Shown here: positions 1 through 10,653 of the stretch, one piece after another
Numbering within the stretch: the first letter of the stretch is position 1
Layout of the letters: the number at the start of each line of letters is the position of its first letter
NCBI GenBank assembly: GCA_016748015.1
Contig: JAAOMT010000135.1
Coordinates: 867,085-931,084 of the forward strand
Length of the DNA: 64,000 bases
Direction of reading: 5' to 3'
From: Geosiphon pyriformis
Lineage: Eukaryota > Glomeromycota > Glomeromycetes > Archaeosporales > Geosiphonaceae
Notes under the pieces: model-generated
Told to the model about the DNA's origin: nothing
The model's database searches: none
The model's input: the letters and a program-made list of their open reading frames with translations, nothing else
Made by a program: the position numbers and the translations under genes

Positions 1-1572
1 TGATTAATTGACTCACTAAATTGTTTTAATTTGGAATCCAATTCAGATGATCCATTCATTACTAGGTTTATTGCTTGGATGTGGTTGGCTTCTAACTCAG
101 CTGCTTCAAAATCTCTGGCATGTGTAACTGCAGTAGGGAGGTCAACTGGATGTATTGGGCGTACTCGCTGGAGGAGGTTACTGCACAAACCTCTAATAAA
201 TTAGTTCAAAATCTGTGGTGCTGTAAAATAGTCAGCTTGAATTGCTTGAATCTGGCGCAGGTTTCTATGGAAGCATCCCAAGTAAGTGGTAACTGCTTCA
301 GTATCTCCTTGTTTGATGGTGGTAAAGAGGTTGGCTAATTTGTTGATGCTATTATTGTTGCTAAAATATCTTACAAATTCCGTCTTGAAGTTGTTGAAGG
401 TTTGGGGTTTGACAGCTAGACTTTGATACCATGTATCCATGGTGTCCCTTAGAAAGTATGAGATGGCTTAAAGTGCTCAGGCATTATTCCATCTATTCAC
501 AGTGATGGTTTTCTTTATGTCATTCAGCCATACTTGCACGTTGTCTTCTTTGCTGGTAAAGTTGTCAAGTTTTGCAATTGGTGTGTAGGCCATTGGATCT
601 AAGTTGGATTGTTGTGGTGGCTGTTGAAGTGGTTGTTGTTGTACTGGTTGTTGGGGTGGTAGTTGAAATGGCTGTTGTATGGGTTTGACTACTGGATTAA
701 TTGGCAGTTGATCAATGACAATTACTAGAAGTAAGTTTTGCTGATTAATTAATTTGGGGTTTGGATTGTTCTGCTTTTGATGATTTGAAGTTTCAATTTC
801 CAAATTTTCTAGATTTAGATTTTGCTGAGCTTGAAAATTTGGGGTTTCAACTTCCGGGTTTTCAGTGATCGGGTTTTGGTAAGTAAATTCTTGATCTTCT
901 GATTTTTTTTCTGATTCTTCTTTCTCTTTTTCTTCATGGGATAGTGGTTCCAAAGTCCGGTTGAGGCAGCAGTAATCAAATTCCTGATGGGGTTGGTGAT
1001 TGCAATTTAAATCCTTCAAAATATTTGTCATATGATCCTAATAGATCTGTTTTTCTTTGTTTACTTTGGAATGGGAATTGTCCGAATGTTGATATTGCGT
1101 TTGATGTGGATGTGCTTGCTGATATTATATTAATGGCACTTCTCAGTGTGTAGTGATAGAATAGGGCAGTTGGTAATTCAACTTTTGTTTTCTTCCAAGT
1201 GAGTGGTTGTATTTTTTTGGGTATTACTGCTGGTGTTTGTAGTTTTCTTTTGCCTTTACTGGCATAAGTAATTGGATATCTTTGTTAAGTGTGATATTCA
1301 ATTTCTTTGTTGATCTTAGTAATGATGGAAGCAAAATTGTGATTTGTTGGCAGGTTGGTATTTTGAATTAATTCTCTATAGAAAGTTTCCCTGGCTGATT
1401 CAGTATTCACTGGTGTTCTTAACAAAGAGGAAATCTTTTCATTAACGTAGAAATTAAAGGCTGATTTGGTGGATATATGATTGTGGTTTAATCCCAAGTG
1501 TTAACAATAGTGTTGAAATAGGGATTTCGTGAATCCTAAATGGTTTGCTCTTATGTTTTCTGATTCTGCCAC
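1..1572 (-). pseudogene. Gag polyprotein of element C (decayed, incomplete)
   Basis: Retrotransposon structural protein, expected to form the cytoplasmic virus-like particle. The N-terminal block (about 1285-1572) aligns with gag of B; a Gln/Pro-rich linker (about 600-700) precedes the conserved gag core (1-590), which contains the AYTPIAKLDNF-type motif and a long helical region. The first recognisable codon is GTG at 1570-1572 with no upstream in-frame ATG, as in B and D. It is broken by stops and at least one frameshift between about 1031 and 1285. The zinc knuckle would lie beyond position 1. Identification is by direct comparison with the B copy, whose knuckle and protease are visible. 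Confidence 0.8.
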
Positions 1573-1615
1573 TTTTGGTTTGGTGTTGTTGGTGCTGGTT
1601 CTCTGTAGGATTATA

Positions 1616-1632
1616 TCTCACAGGGAGCACCA
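1616..1632 (-). promoter_or_regulatory. Primer binding site of element C
   Basis: On the minus strand TGGTGCTCCCTGTGAGA follows the LTR end after a 2-nt spacer. The first 16 bases are the same as in elements A and B, so these families probably use the same tRNA primer. Confidence 0.75.
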
Positions 1633-1634
1633 AA

Positions 1635-2496
1635 TGTTACAAGTGATTCTTTGAGGTCTTGAATCAAATAACAAACCTGTAACTTAGTACTCAAAAGCTA
1701 TTTCCGTTGATGATGTTCTAAAAGTATTGTATCTGAAGGTTTTGATGGAGTCTTTTGAATAATAGACAGAAATTCAATAGTTGTTTTATCTATAGCTTCC
1801 CAGATTCGCAAGTCTGTCAATTTTTTTCTCAGCTTGGTGGCCGGCAATCCTCTAGTAAGTAATTCATATCTTCTGTACGTATTTTACCCTCTCGCAGGGG
1901 TCTTTTACCAGGCAATCTTTGATGTCAATAATCAGCACTTTCAATCAATTGGTTAGTGCACAATAACAAAATCACAGAAAATAAAGAAAATAAAGAAATC
2001 TAAAGAAATAAGCCAAAGTGAGTTTTAGATTAGTATCCCATCAATAGCTGTAATCAAGAGCTATTGTTCCAGTGTAGTTAAGTATCAATTACTATCAACA
2101 TGAAGTGTTAATAGTGAAAAGTAGATTGAGATATGAAATAATTATTTATTTGATGATTGTGTTTCTAGGCTAAAGATTCTGTGGTATCGATTCTGTGGTA
2201 TTGATTCTGTCTTTTCTGTTTCTAATACTACTGCTATATATACATATTTAAGATTCCTCAATTCCTTAATTTCTTGTGACAGGAATTTTGGAATTCCTGG
2301 AATCCTGCGATTCCTAATGAGAAGAATCCTGGAATTCTGGAATCCTGTGATTCCTTATCAGGGAATTCTAAAATTTCTGGAATCCTGCAATTCCTTTGAG
2401 AGGAATTCTAGAATTCCACATTTACTATGTCTACTTCTGATTGACTAATATCTACTGACTAATAATACTATATTTTCCTATATTCTATAAGTAACA
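1635..2496 (-). repeat. 5' LTR of element C (862 bp)
   Basis: It has TGTTA/TAACA ends. The U3 part (about 2275-2410) is a tandem array of about 43-bp units built on GGAATTCTGGAATCCTGYGATTCC-like words (quoted in part); D has a decayed version of the same array. The R/U5 half, including the long A-rich stretch near 1975-2000, aligns with the LTRs of B and D. Confidence 0.85.
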
Positions 2497-2792
2497 GTGG
2501 TGGTGGCTTATAAAGAAGAAAAGTAATTGAATGTTGTAATATTTCAGAAATTTTGTTTAGTGTTCTATAATTGTTTTCAGAAACTTCTCTAATTTTTTTT
2601 ACTACCATAAAAAGAATGATTTCCATTAACAAATCAGGAAATCTCCCTGACTGTACATGTCTGATTAAATATAAGATGACATCTAATGTTTATATCTAAT
2701 ATTATATGATTATAATGTGACTATAGAAAATGGAAATTATTTATATTCTGCTATCATATTTGTGGGGATAAGGACTATAAAGAGATATATAT

Positions 2793-3528
2793 TGTTACAG
2801 TTAAAACCTATACTTCTTATTAATTATCACATATATTAGCCACTAATGTTATATGATTAGCCACACTATTTTTAGAAAGTAATCATTAACCTGATCAATA
2901 ACCTGACCATTGACCTGATCATTGACCTAATCATTGACTTGATTATTAACCTAATTACTGACCTGATCATTAACCTAGTCATTAACTTGATTATTGACCA
3001 CTTTTGACAGCTATATAAGCAATGAATCTCTTAACTGTAGAAAAGCATGTAATAACAAGCATCTGAATAATTAAGAATAAATAAAATAATAACTTTCATT
3101 TCAATCCTTCTCTTATTACTAATTTTCCTTTCCCTATCTTCAAGTATCTGAACATCTTAAAAATAAAAGATTACTTGTTGGCCTTTTCCTGACATATATA
3201 ATTGTAGCATTTGAAGATTATTTGAATAAACGTGACTGAAAAGCACAAGTTGATACCTGATATTGAATTCTAAGAGTGCTGACGTGAGGCATAGAATTAT
3301 ACTAGTGGTGATCAATTGTTGACAGTATGGACTATCTCTCTACCTTTAGATTCCCCAATTACTTTGAAAAGTATAGCAACTGAAATATTTTATGAGACTG
3401 ATCTCACACATTGAATCTATACTCATTCAATTTACTCTTTAAAGTTGAATTCCTCTTTGATTATTTCCATCACCCTACAATCCTGTTTTCTCTTGCTATC
3501 CATTAGCTTGTTACTCCAACTCGTAACA
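2793..3528 (+). repeat. 5' LTR of element A (736 bp)
   Basis: Starts TGTTACAG and ends GTAACA. It is 60 bp longer than the 3' LTR, which equals the difference in the U3 12-bp array. A TATATAAG box-like string follows the array at about 3012, a plausible core promoter. Confidence 0.92.
2882..3001 (+). repeat. U3 tandem array, 10 units of 12 bp (5' LTR of A)
   Basis: Ten consecutive 12-mers of the form ATCATTGACCTG with 1-3 changes each, just upstream of the TATA-like string. Probable enhancer-type repeats. Confidence 0.9.
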
Positions 3529-3534
3529 TAAAAG

Positions 3535-3551
3535 TGGTGCTCCCTGTGAGG
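3535..3551 (+). promoter_or_regulatory. Primer binding site of element A
   Basis: TGGTGCTCCCTGTGAGG begins 6 nt after the LTR end. A tRNA ending CCTCACAGGGAGCACCA would pair with all 17 bases, implying a GCUCCCU/AGGGAGC acceptor stem with discriminator A. Confidence 0.75.
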
Positions 3552-3580
3552 TTGTCAAAATCCATTTTGTTTTCTATTGT

Positions 3581-5017
3581 ATGGGTGATTATTCATATCT
3601 GCCACAACAATTAGAAGAATACTTTAAAGCACATAACAAAAACAATCTAGACTTTATTGAACTCAATTTTTTGCCCTTCTGCTTGATTTGTTTCTTCATT
3701 GAAGAACAATCTAGCAGACAATTCCAAGACTTTTGGAACTGGTTCTTAAATGAGCATTCAGCTGAAACCTATACAGCCTATACAATCTATTACTTTGACC
3801 AAGCTTATTTTGAAGATGACTTTGAAGGAAGAAACAACAGTATCAATCAGCTTTTATATTTTGCAACCTTTGAACAACAGCCCCCTGATTTTGAATATCT
3901 AAATCATCAAATCCACATTTGGATTGCTGCTCATCAATCAACAAAAACTTCTCTTGAAACAGAAGAAGAAAGCTATCAAACCACTCCTGTTTTTGATCTC
4001 TTTTCAAGTGAATCAGAACACTCCACACAAACAGTTACACCTGAACCAATGGCTCAAGACCCTCTGCAACAAAACATTCTGATTGCCTTCCAAGATATAC
4101 AGACTGCTTTAGGGCAAAGAAACAACACCCCATTATCATTATTCAGAGGTGATGCCCAAGATCCAATTGAATGGTTGGATGATTTTGAAAGATCTGCCAC
4201 AGCAAACCAATATGATAATGAATACAAGTTCCAAATTGTTGGTGGCTACCTCCAAGGCTCTTCTGCTACTTGGTTTTCCCAAGAAACCAATATCAATGCC
4301 CAGCAAAGAATTATTAGATGGACACCGGCAAATGGTGGAGAAAATAACACCTCTTTTACTACCCAGTTTGAAATGAAATTTAAAACTCCCATCTTAATCT
4401 CTAAATGGCATATGGAATTAAAAAGAAGAACCCAAAGTCCTGGTGAAGTTGTGACTGAATATGCTAAAGCAATCAGAAAACTAATCAAATGTGTAGACTT
4501 TGATAGAAATTGGATAAAAGAACAAAAAATTCATTCTTTTACAAAAGAATTGAGAACTGATCTCTCATATGCTCTTTGGCCCCTTTTGGCCCTGAAAAAT
4601 AATCACACAATGGATATGGCCATTGAACTTGCTCAGCAAATAGAAGACAATCAAAGAATGCATCTTGAATTTACACTTCCAGTTTTTGCTCCTGTTCCTA
4701 TTATGGCTCCTGCTCCCCAAATGGCTGCTACTTCTTTTGCTGCCCAAACTCAAGACCCAAATAAACAGTTGATAGATAAACTTACAGCAAATTTTGCTCA
4801 GCTATTAGAACCATTAGCCCAAGCAGTCAGAGATAATCAGCAATCCCAAAGATTCAGATTTGAACCACGCTTCAATCAACCTCAACAACCATCTTATCAA
4901 AGACAACAAAATTATGGTCCACCTGTGTGTTATCACTGTGGATTAACCAGATATTTCTCAAGAAATTGCAATAACCCTCTCTTACCTCCTCCAGCTTCCA
5001 GAAACAATGATAATTAA
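3581..5017 (+). CDS. Gag protein of element A (478 aa, open)
   Basis: Capsid/nucleocapsid precursor of the retrotransposon. Starts at ATG 3581 shortly after the PBS. An acidic N-terminal region (residues 1-160) is followed by the Ty3-type gag core (about 185-370, with a PLSLFRGDAQDPIEWLDDF start), a Pro/Ala/Gln-rich linker, and one C-terminal zinc knuckle (about 448-461). In the knuckle CYHCGLTRYFSRNC the expected His is Tyr, a CAT-to-TAT change that would weaken zinc binding. The stop TAA at 5015 is probably a former CAA, since gag-like sequence continues after it. Pol is in another frame (gag frame 2, pol frame 1), compatible with frameshifting or a later indel. The frame is remarkably intact next to a broken pol. 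Confidence 0.9.
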   Translation: MGDYSYLPQQLEEYFKAHNKNNLDFIELNFLPFCLICFFIEEQSSRQFQDFWNWFLNEHSAETYTAYTIYYFDQAYFEDDFEGRNNSINQLLYFATFEQQPPDFEYLNHQIHIWIAAHQSTKTSLETEEESYQTTPVFDLFSSESEHSTQTVTPEPMAQDPLQQNILIAFQDIQTALGQRNNTPLSLFRGDAQDPIEWLDDFERSATANQYDNEYKFQIVGGYLQGSSATWFSQETNINAQQRIIRWTPANGGENNTSFTTQFEMKFKTPILISKWHMELKRRTQSPGEVVTEYAKAIRKLIKCVDFDRNWIKEQKIHSFTKELRTDLSYALWPLLALKNNHTMDMAIELAQQIEDNQRMHLEFTLPVFAPVPIMAPAPQMAATSFAAQTQDPNKQLIDKLTANFAQLLEPLAQAVRDNQQSQRFRFEPRFNQPQQPSYQRQQNYGPPVCYHCGLTRYFSRNCNNPLLPPPASRNNDN

Positions 5018-5103
5018 AACAACAGATTCATTAACAACAATGCCCCCAATCAAAGACCTAATCATGCCAACATCAATTTCTTTGGAGAGGATCCCCTAGT
5101 TAA

Positions 5104-8100
5104 AGTCATTGTTTATTAGCTTTTAAACTGGTAGGTGCATCTCCAAAGGGTGAGAGTGCAAGCCAACCAGAAGAAAATCCCTTTTATGCTTTCAATCTAA
5201 CTGATGATGACCATGACATAGATGAACTAGCAATCAACACCTCAGAAACAACAAGAAAGAAGAAGAAAGCCAAAGTTGATTTCGTTCTAGATCCAAACAA
5301 AGCATCCACATCAACTGCTAATAACAATAAACCACTAAAGGCTAAAGTTTTCAGAAATCCTCCAAAGTTGGAACCCCCAGAAATTGTACAAAAATCTGGT
5401 ACCTATTCAGTTGTCAAAGATCTCATGGAGACTCCAGCACACATAATTTTTGGCCAGTTAATGACCCATTCACAGTTCAGAAAAGATCTTCGCAAATCCC
5501 TAATCCTAAAGAAAAAAACACCAAAAATTAACAAATGCTCTCACCAAGCCAAACTCATTGACAATAGTAATGTCACCCCTCTAATCTGTAAAGCCCAAGT
5601 GGCTGGTTACTTCATTGACCTAATTTTAGACAGTAGATTATCTGTAAGTGTTATTGCCAAACACTTTTTAGAAGCAATTGGCAGAAAGATTGATGAACCT
5701 TTTACTCGACCAATAACCAATGTACATGGTGATAAGAAAAAAGATCTGGGCATAGCCAAAGCCATTCCTGTTCGCATCAATGGTATCAGTATTAAAACTG
5801 ATATGGAAGTTTCTGAAGCCAAGAAATACACCATTATAGTTGACAATGAATGGCTTAAGAAAGCCAAAGCTCTACTTGATTATGAACTGTGTAAATTAAC
5901 CATCAGATATGGTGAAAAGCTTATTGTGGTTAAATGCTGCCATTGGACAACCCCTTCAGTAACCAAGCAAAACCAAGAAAAACAATCAGATAAATCAGAT
6001 GATGATGAGAGTGATGAAGAAGAAGATCAAGAAGAACAAGAAGAAACTGCTGAACTTGTCTATACCATTTTCACCAGCAATAGCAAACCACTAGATAATA
6101 TTAAAGCAGATAAAAAAAGAATCAATGTTAATGACAAGATGATTTGTTGGCCTTACTATGATATATTCAGAAGAACTTTTGATAGAAAGCCTGGTAAGAA
6201 AGCAAAATATAGTTATTGGTGGTATGGCCCTTGTGCCCGGTGCTAATGCAATAAACCCTTGTATTCTCCAAGTGATGAATGCAAATCATGCCTGATCTAT
6301 TACAAAGATTGGGAACCAATCAGCTTGATACCTAGAGAAGAATTAAAAGAAATCCAAAAGTTTTTTGAAAATAAACCACCTAAGACCCAATTACTAGTGA
6401 TAGAACAAAGAAAACTCTCACCAGAAGAAAAAAAAGTTGACATTGAAAATCTGTTGGCTAGAAATAGCCCAGTTATCTCAAAAGAAGGTAATACTCCCAG
6501 AAGAATTCATGTGATACAACACACTATCACCACCAAAGAAACTTGACTCATATACTTGAAGCCTTATCAATCCAATCACTGCAATGATGAGTTCATCAAG
6601 AAAGAAATAAAACAAATGAAAGATCTTAGATTCATACAAGAAACCAAGAGTGAATGGGCTTTTCCAGTTGTAGTGACATCTAAGAAAAATAGAACCCTAT
6701 GCTTTTGTGTTGACTACCACCAATTAAATGTCATTACTGTAAGAGATATGTACCCACTTCTCAAAATTGATGCAATGTTAGATTAATTCAATGGTGCTGC
6801 TTTCTTTTCAACCATTGACTTAACTGCTGGATTCTGGCAAGTAAAGATGGATCCAGAAAGCAGAAAAAAAACTGCTTTCATTACCAAATATGGCACCTAT
6901 GAATTCACAGTCATGTCTTTTGGTCTCACAAACACTCCTTTCACCTTTCAATGCCTAATAGACAAAGTGTTTGAATCAGTAAAAGAAAACTTTGTTCTAA
7001 TTTATTTGGATGATATAATGATATACTCAAAAATCTGGAATGAACACCTTGAACATTTGCAAAAGGTTTTTGATCTGCTCAGAAATGCTGGCCTCAAGAT
7101 AAACCCAATCAAATTTTTCTTTGGATGCCAATCCACCCAGTTTCTTGGTCATCTTGTTACAAAAGATGGAATTTTTTTTGATTCAGCTAAAGTTGAAAAA
7201 GTCCAGAACATTAGACAACCAATGAATGTTTCTGAACTACGCTCTTTCCTTGGTTTGGCCTCCTATTATTGCAAATTTGTCAAAAATTTCTCTAAAATTA
7301 CCACTCTTCTTAATCAGCTACTCAGAAAAAATGTCAATTATTACTGGGGCATTTATCAACAAAAAGCTTTTGAAATTCTAAAGGAAAAACTTGTTACTGA
7401 ACCAATTCTCAAACAACCTGACTTGGATCAATCTTTTATTCTGCACACTAATGCATCTGGCTATGGACTTGGTGCTGTTTTCTCTCAAAAAGATAAAGAT
7501 AACAGAGAACATGCTATAGCATATGCAAGTAGAACTCTCACACCAGCAGAAAAGAACTATACAGTTACTGAACAAAAATGTTTAACAGTAGTTTGGGCTA
7601 CTAATTACTGGGATCAATATCTTCTTGGTGCTAAATTCCTGGTAGTAACAGATCATCAAGCCTTGGTTTGACTGCACAACAAAAGAAAGCTGGAACATAA
7701 ACGAATAACTTACTGAATATTCCACTTGGACGAATTTGACTATAATATTTAACACCACAAAGGAGCTAATTATCAAAATGCTGATGCTCTCTCCAAACTT
7801 ACCATCTAATAATAATTACAACCTCTCAAACCAAACCAACTTAATTATTAGTAACTTCCCTTTTGACAAACACAATAATGGACTTGAACAACTATTCTGC
7901 CTTAATAGAATTTTTGGGTAAAGGACAATACCCACTGGAATACACTCAACAACAAAGAGAACACTTGTGCAAACAATCAAATTTCTATTTGATTTGCCAG
8001 TACCAACTATATAAAAGAAACAAAAAAGATCCTGACTGTCTCCAAAGAGTCATAAGATTTGAAGAAAGAGAAATTGTAATCTATAACATGTACACTGATC

Positions 8101-9191
8101 CATTAGCTGGATATTTTGGAAAGACTAAAACAATTCAGAAAATCTTAGCTCGCTATTATTGGCCTACTTTAGGAAAAGACATTGCTGAATACATTAAAAT
8201 CTGTGACACCTGCCAAAAGAGAGGAAAACCCAATCGTAAAGAAGACATCCATTCAATCTTTGTTGGCCAACCATTTGACAAAATTGGTATAGATGTTGTT
8301 GGACCTTTAACAATAACTCCTGATGACAACAGATACATTATCACAGCTACTGACTATCTTACAAAGTGGGTAGAAGCAAGAGCCACCCTAGATCAAATAG
8401 CAGTCTCAATAATCAATTTCATTTATAAAGATATCATTTGTTACCATGGCTGCCTCAAAAAACTATTATCTAATAGAGGAAGAGCTTTTTTTAGTACACT
8501 GGTTGAAGAACTTTGTAGAAAAATGGGAATATGTTACAAACTTTCCTCCCCTTATCACCTCCAAACAAATGGCCTAGTGGAACATTTCAATAGAACACTA
8601 TGTGAAATCTTAGCCAAAACAAGTGAAGAAACAAACTTATGGAACAAAGTACTGCCTTCAGCTTTGTTTGCTTATAAAACTGTGAATCATAACATAACAA
8701 GTTATGAATTCTTTTATCTGCTCTATGGACAAATGGCAACACTACCAATAGAAACTAACATTGAGACAATACCCTTTGAAAAAATCACAATAGAGAATTA
8801 CAAAAACATTTTGCAAAGAAGACTTGGTACCATTCTTGACTCATTGGTAGAAACATGAATAGTTGCTTTTGAAAAGATAAAACAGTTTCAAGAAAAGTTT
8901 AAAAAGAAGAAAACCTATAAAACCCTTTCTTTAAGTGTTGGTAACTTGGTATTAAAATACCATTCAGACAGAGACAATGTCTATGGTGATAAATTTTCTA
9001 GCCAGTGGAAAGAATCCTTTATAGTCAACAAAGTTTTGAACAATGGTTCTTATATTTTTTAAGATCAATCTGGAACAATCCTCAATGATCGTCCTGTTTA
9101 TGGCACACAACTCAAGAAATATTACAAACAATCTGATTGGTTGCTTGTTGTGGTAATACTGACTCAAATGATCAACAAAAATCAAGTATAA
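5104..9191 (+). pseudogene. Pol polyprotein of element A: protease, Cys cluster, RT, RNase H, integrase (inactivated)
   Basis: Processing and replication enzymes of a Ty3/gypsy element. Domains in order: aspartic protease (about 5578-5900; LILDSR where LILDSG is expected); acidic linker; a four-Cys cluster (6229-6300, CARC then CKSC); RT (about 6550-7330) with YLDD intact at about 7003; RNase H (about 7430-7800; TNASG for TDASG); integrase (7845-9191). The integrase zinc finger has Tyr at both His positions, the middle catalytic Asp is Asn (LSNRG), and the last Glu (GLVEHFN) is kept. The C-terminal GPY/F-like module lies at about 8970-9130. In-frame stops at 6244, 6544, 6784 and 7669 and later ones at 8856 and 9060 fit Gln, Arg or Trp codons changed by C-to-T or G-to-A. 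Integrase is in frame 3 while RT is in frame 1, so a frameshift lies near 7808-7845. Confidence 0.92.
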
Positions 9192-9232
9192 ATAAATACA
9201 CCATTCTCAAAACAGAGGTATCTTCAATCAAT

Positions 9233-9889
9233 ATGAACAATTATTTTTTGGATCAAAACATTCAAAACACTTTCTATACTCTCTATGAGTATTGGATCAA
9301 AAACTATTCAAATGCTACTCTGACTATTGGAAAACAAACCACCATAATTGACAACAATAGAACACATACTGTTATCAGACCAAAGAAAACTACTACCAAA
9401 AAAGAAAGAATTAGTAGCAAAATGGATAAGTATCTGTTAGAAAGTATAACAGCAGCAATACTTTCACCTTCCAGCACAATTGGAAAAACAATTCAAAAAA
9501 TCTTACCCATAGACAAAAACTTGTCATATGGAAGACAATTAGAACTCTATGGTCATCTTAGTGAAATCATAGAGGATATGAAACTCATGAAAAAAACAAC
9601 TTCAGAGATACAGGCAGAAATTTTGGGCATTATACGGTTAGATGTCTTAAGAGTTTTAACTATTGCTAAAAGAACCAAAACTCTAATACAAAGATTTGGT
9701 TTCTTAGATACAAAACTCATTTTGTTTCAAGTGTTATATATCTTATTGACAAAAAATTTCAACAAACTAGTTAGCTTTGAGTTAGATAATATTCTTCCAA
9801 TAGATTACACCATAAATAGCTTAATTTTGCTGGAGCTCAATCTCTTTGGAGAAGATAATGTTATGGTTGAAACCTATACTTCTTATTAA
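9233..9889 (+). CDS. Extra 3' ORF of element A (218 aa, unknown function)
   Basis: An open frame between integrase and the 3' LTR, overlapping the LTR by 31 bp. The first ATG is 9233; the frame is open upstream to about 9137 and overlaps the integrase tail. The position is where envelope genes sit in some gypsy elements, but I see no signal peptide, no clear pair of membrane segments and no cysteine pattern of an envelope. It is Lys/Ile/Leu-rich and probably mostly helical, with a basic stretch near residues 50-65. The single hydrophobic run near residues 166-180 (LILFQVLYILL) could be a helix core. It has survived without stops while pol decayed. I do not recognise the family. Confidence 0.55.
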   Translation: MNNYFLDQNIQNTFYTLYEYWIKNYSNATLTIGKQTTIIDNNRTHTVIRPKKTTTKKERISSKMDKYLLESITAAILSPSSTIGKTIQKILPIDKNLSYGRQLELYGHLSEIIEDMKLMKKTTSEIQAEILGIIRLDVLRVLTIAKRTKTLIQRFGFLDTKLILFQVLYILLTKNFNKLVSFELDNILPIDYTINSLILLELNLFGEDNVMVETYTSY

Positions 9890-10534
9890 TTATTACATGT
9901 ATTAGCCACTGATGTTATATAATTAGCCACGCTATTTTTAGAAAGTGATCATTAACCTGATTACTGACCTGATCATTAACCTAGTCATTGACCTGATTAT
10001 TGACCACTTTTGACAGCTATATAAGCAATAAATCTCTTAGCTGTAAAAAAGCATGTAATAACAAGCATTTGAATAATTAAGAATAAATAAAATAACAACT
10101 TTTATCTCAATCCTTTTCTTATTGCTAATTTTCCTTTCCTTACTTTTAAGTATTTGAACATTTTAAAGATAAAAGATTACTTGTTGGCCTTTTCCTGACA
10201 TATATAATTGTAGCATTTAAAGATTATTTAAATAAATATGACTGAAAAGCACAAGTTGATACCTGATATTGAATTCTAAGAACACCAATGTGAGGCATAT
10301 AATTATACTAGTGATGATCAATTGTTGATAGTATGGACTATCCCTCTACCTTCAGATTCCCCAATTACTTTGAAAAGTATAGTGATTGAGATATTTTATG
10401 AGACTGATTTTGCACATTGAATCCATATTTATTTAATTCACTCTTTAAAGTTGAATTCCCCTTTGATTATTTTCATCATCCTACAATCCTGTTCTCTTTT
10501 GCTATCTGTTAGCTTATTACTTTAACCTATAACA
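9859..10534 (+). repeat. 3' LTR of element A (676 bp)
   Basis: TGTTAT...TAACA ends; aligns with the 5' LTR throughout. Its U3 array (9948-10007) has five 12-bp units instead of ten. The purine run ggagaagataa immediately upstream is the likely polypurine tract. Confidence 0.92.
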
Positions 10535-10653
10535 ATATAGTAAAAGTGACTATAAGGAGATAATATTATATATAAATGGTTTTGGTTTTTAAAAAAATGT
10601 AATTATAAGAAGATAATGACTATAATCAGAAGGACTATAGAGAGAATTTACTG

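Larger units (their letters stand above)
1..2496 (-). mobile_element. Ty3/gypsy LTR retrotransposon C, 5' part only (cut by window edge)
   Basis: The 5' LTR (1635-2496), primer binding site and gag are visible on the minus strand; protease and pol lie outside the window. The family is close to elements B and D: the gag and the LTR R/U5 half align with theirs, while the U3 half resembles D rather than B. The right end (taaca) abuts pogo-like copy 3, so C inserted into that transposon. The target duplication cannot be checked because the other end is outside. Confidence 0.85.
2793..10534 (+). mobile_element. Ty3/gypsy LTR retrotransposon A, structurally complete (7.74 kb)
   Basis: Both LTRs, PBS, gag, pol in the order PR-RT-RNase H-IN, a 3' ORF and a purine-rich tract are present. 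The 4-bp target duplication atat (2789-2792, 10535-10538) sits in a paralogous empty site seen in pogo copies 1 and 2. Pol is broken by frameshift and nonsense mutations, so it is not autonomous now, but gag and the 3' ORF remain open. Unlike B and D it has no dUTPase. Confidence 0.93.
2497..10653 (+). mobile_element. Pogo/Tigger-like DNA transposon copy 3, end fragments (2497-2792 and 10535-10653)
   Basis: The flanks of element A align end to end with the terminal part of pogo-like copies 1 (19946-20300) and 2 (42270-42680). The outer end near 10653 reads actatagagagaatttactg followed by TA, matching the CAGTGAACTC terminal inverted repeat and the TA target site of the complete copies. Gypsy A is inserted between 2792 and 10535, and gypsy C cuts the inner side at 2497. 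Only a piece of the putative third ORF of the transposon survives here. Confidence 0.8.

Noticed and set aside
9233-9889. Envelope gene for element A, suggested by its position after integrase
   Set aside because: No signal peptide, no extracellular Cys pattern, no clear fusion or anchor segment; kept as an unknown 3' ORF.
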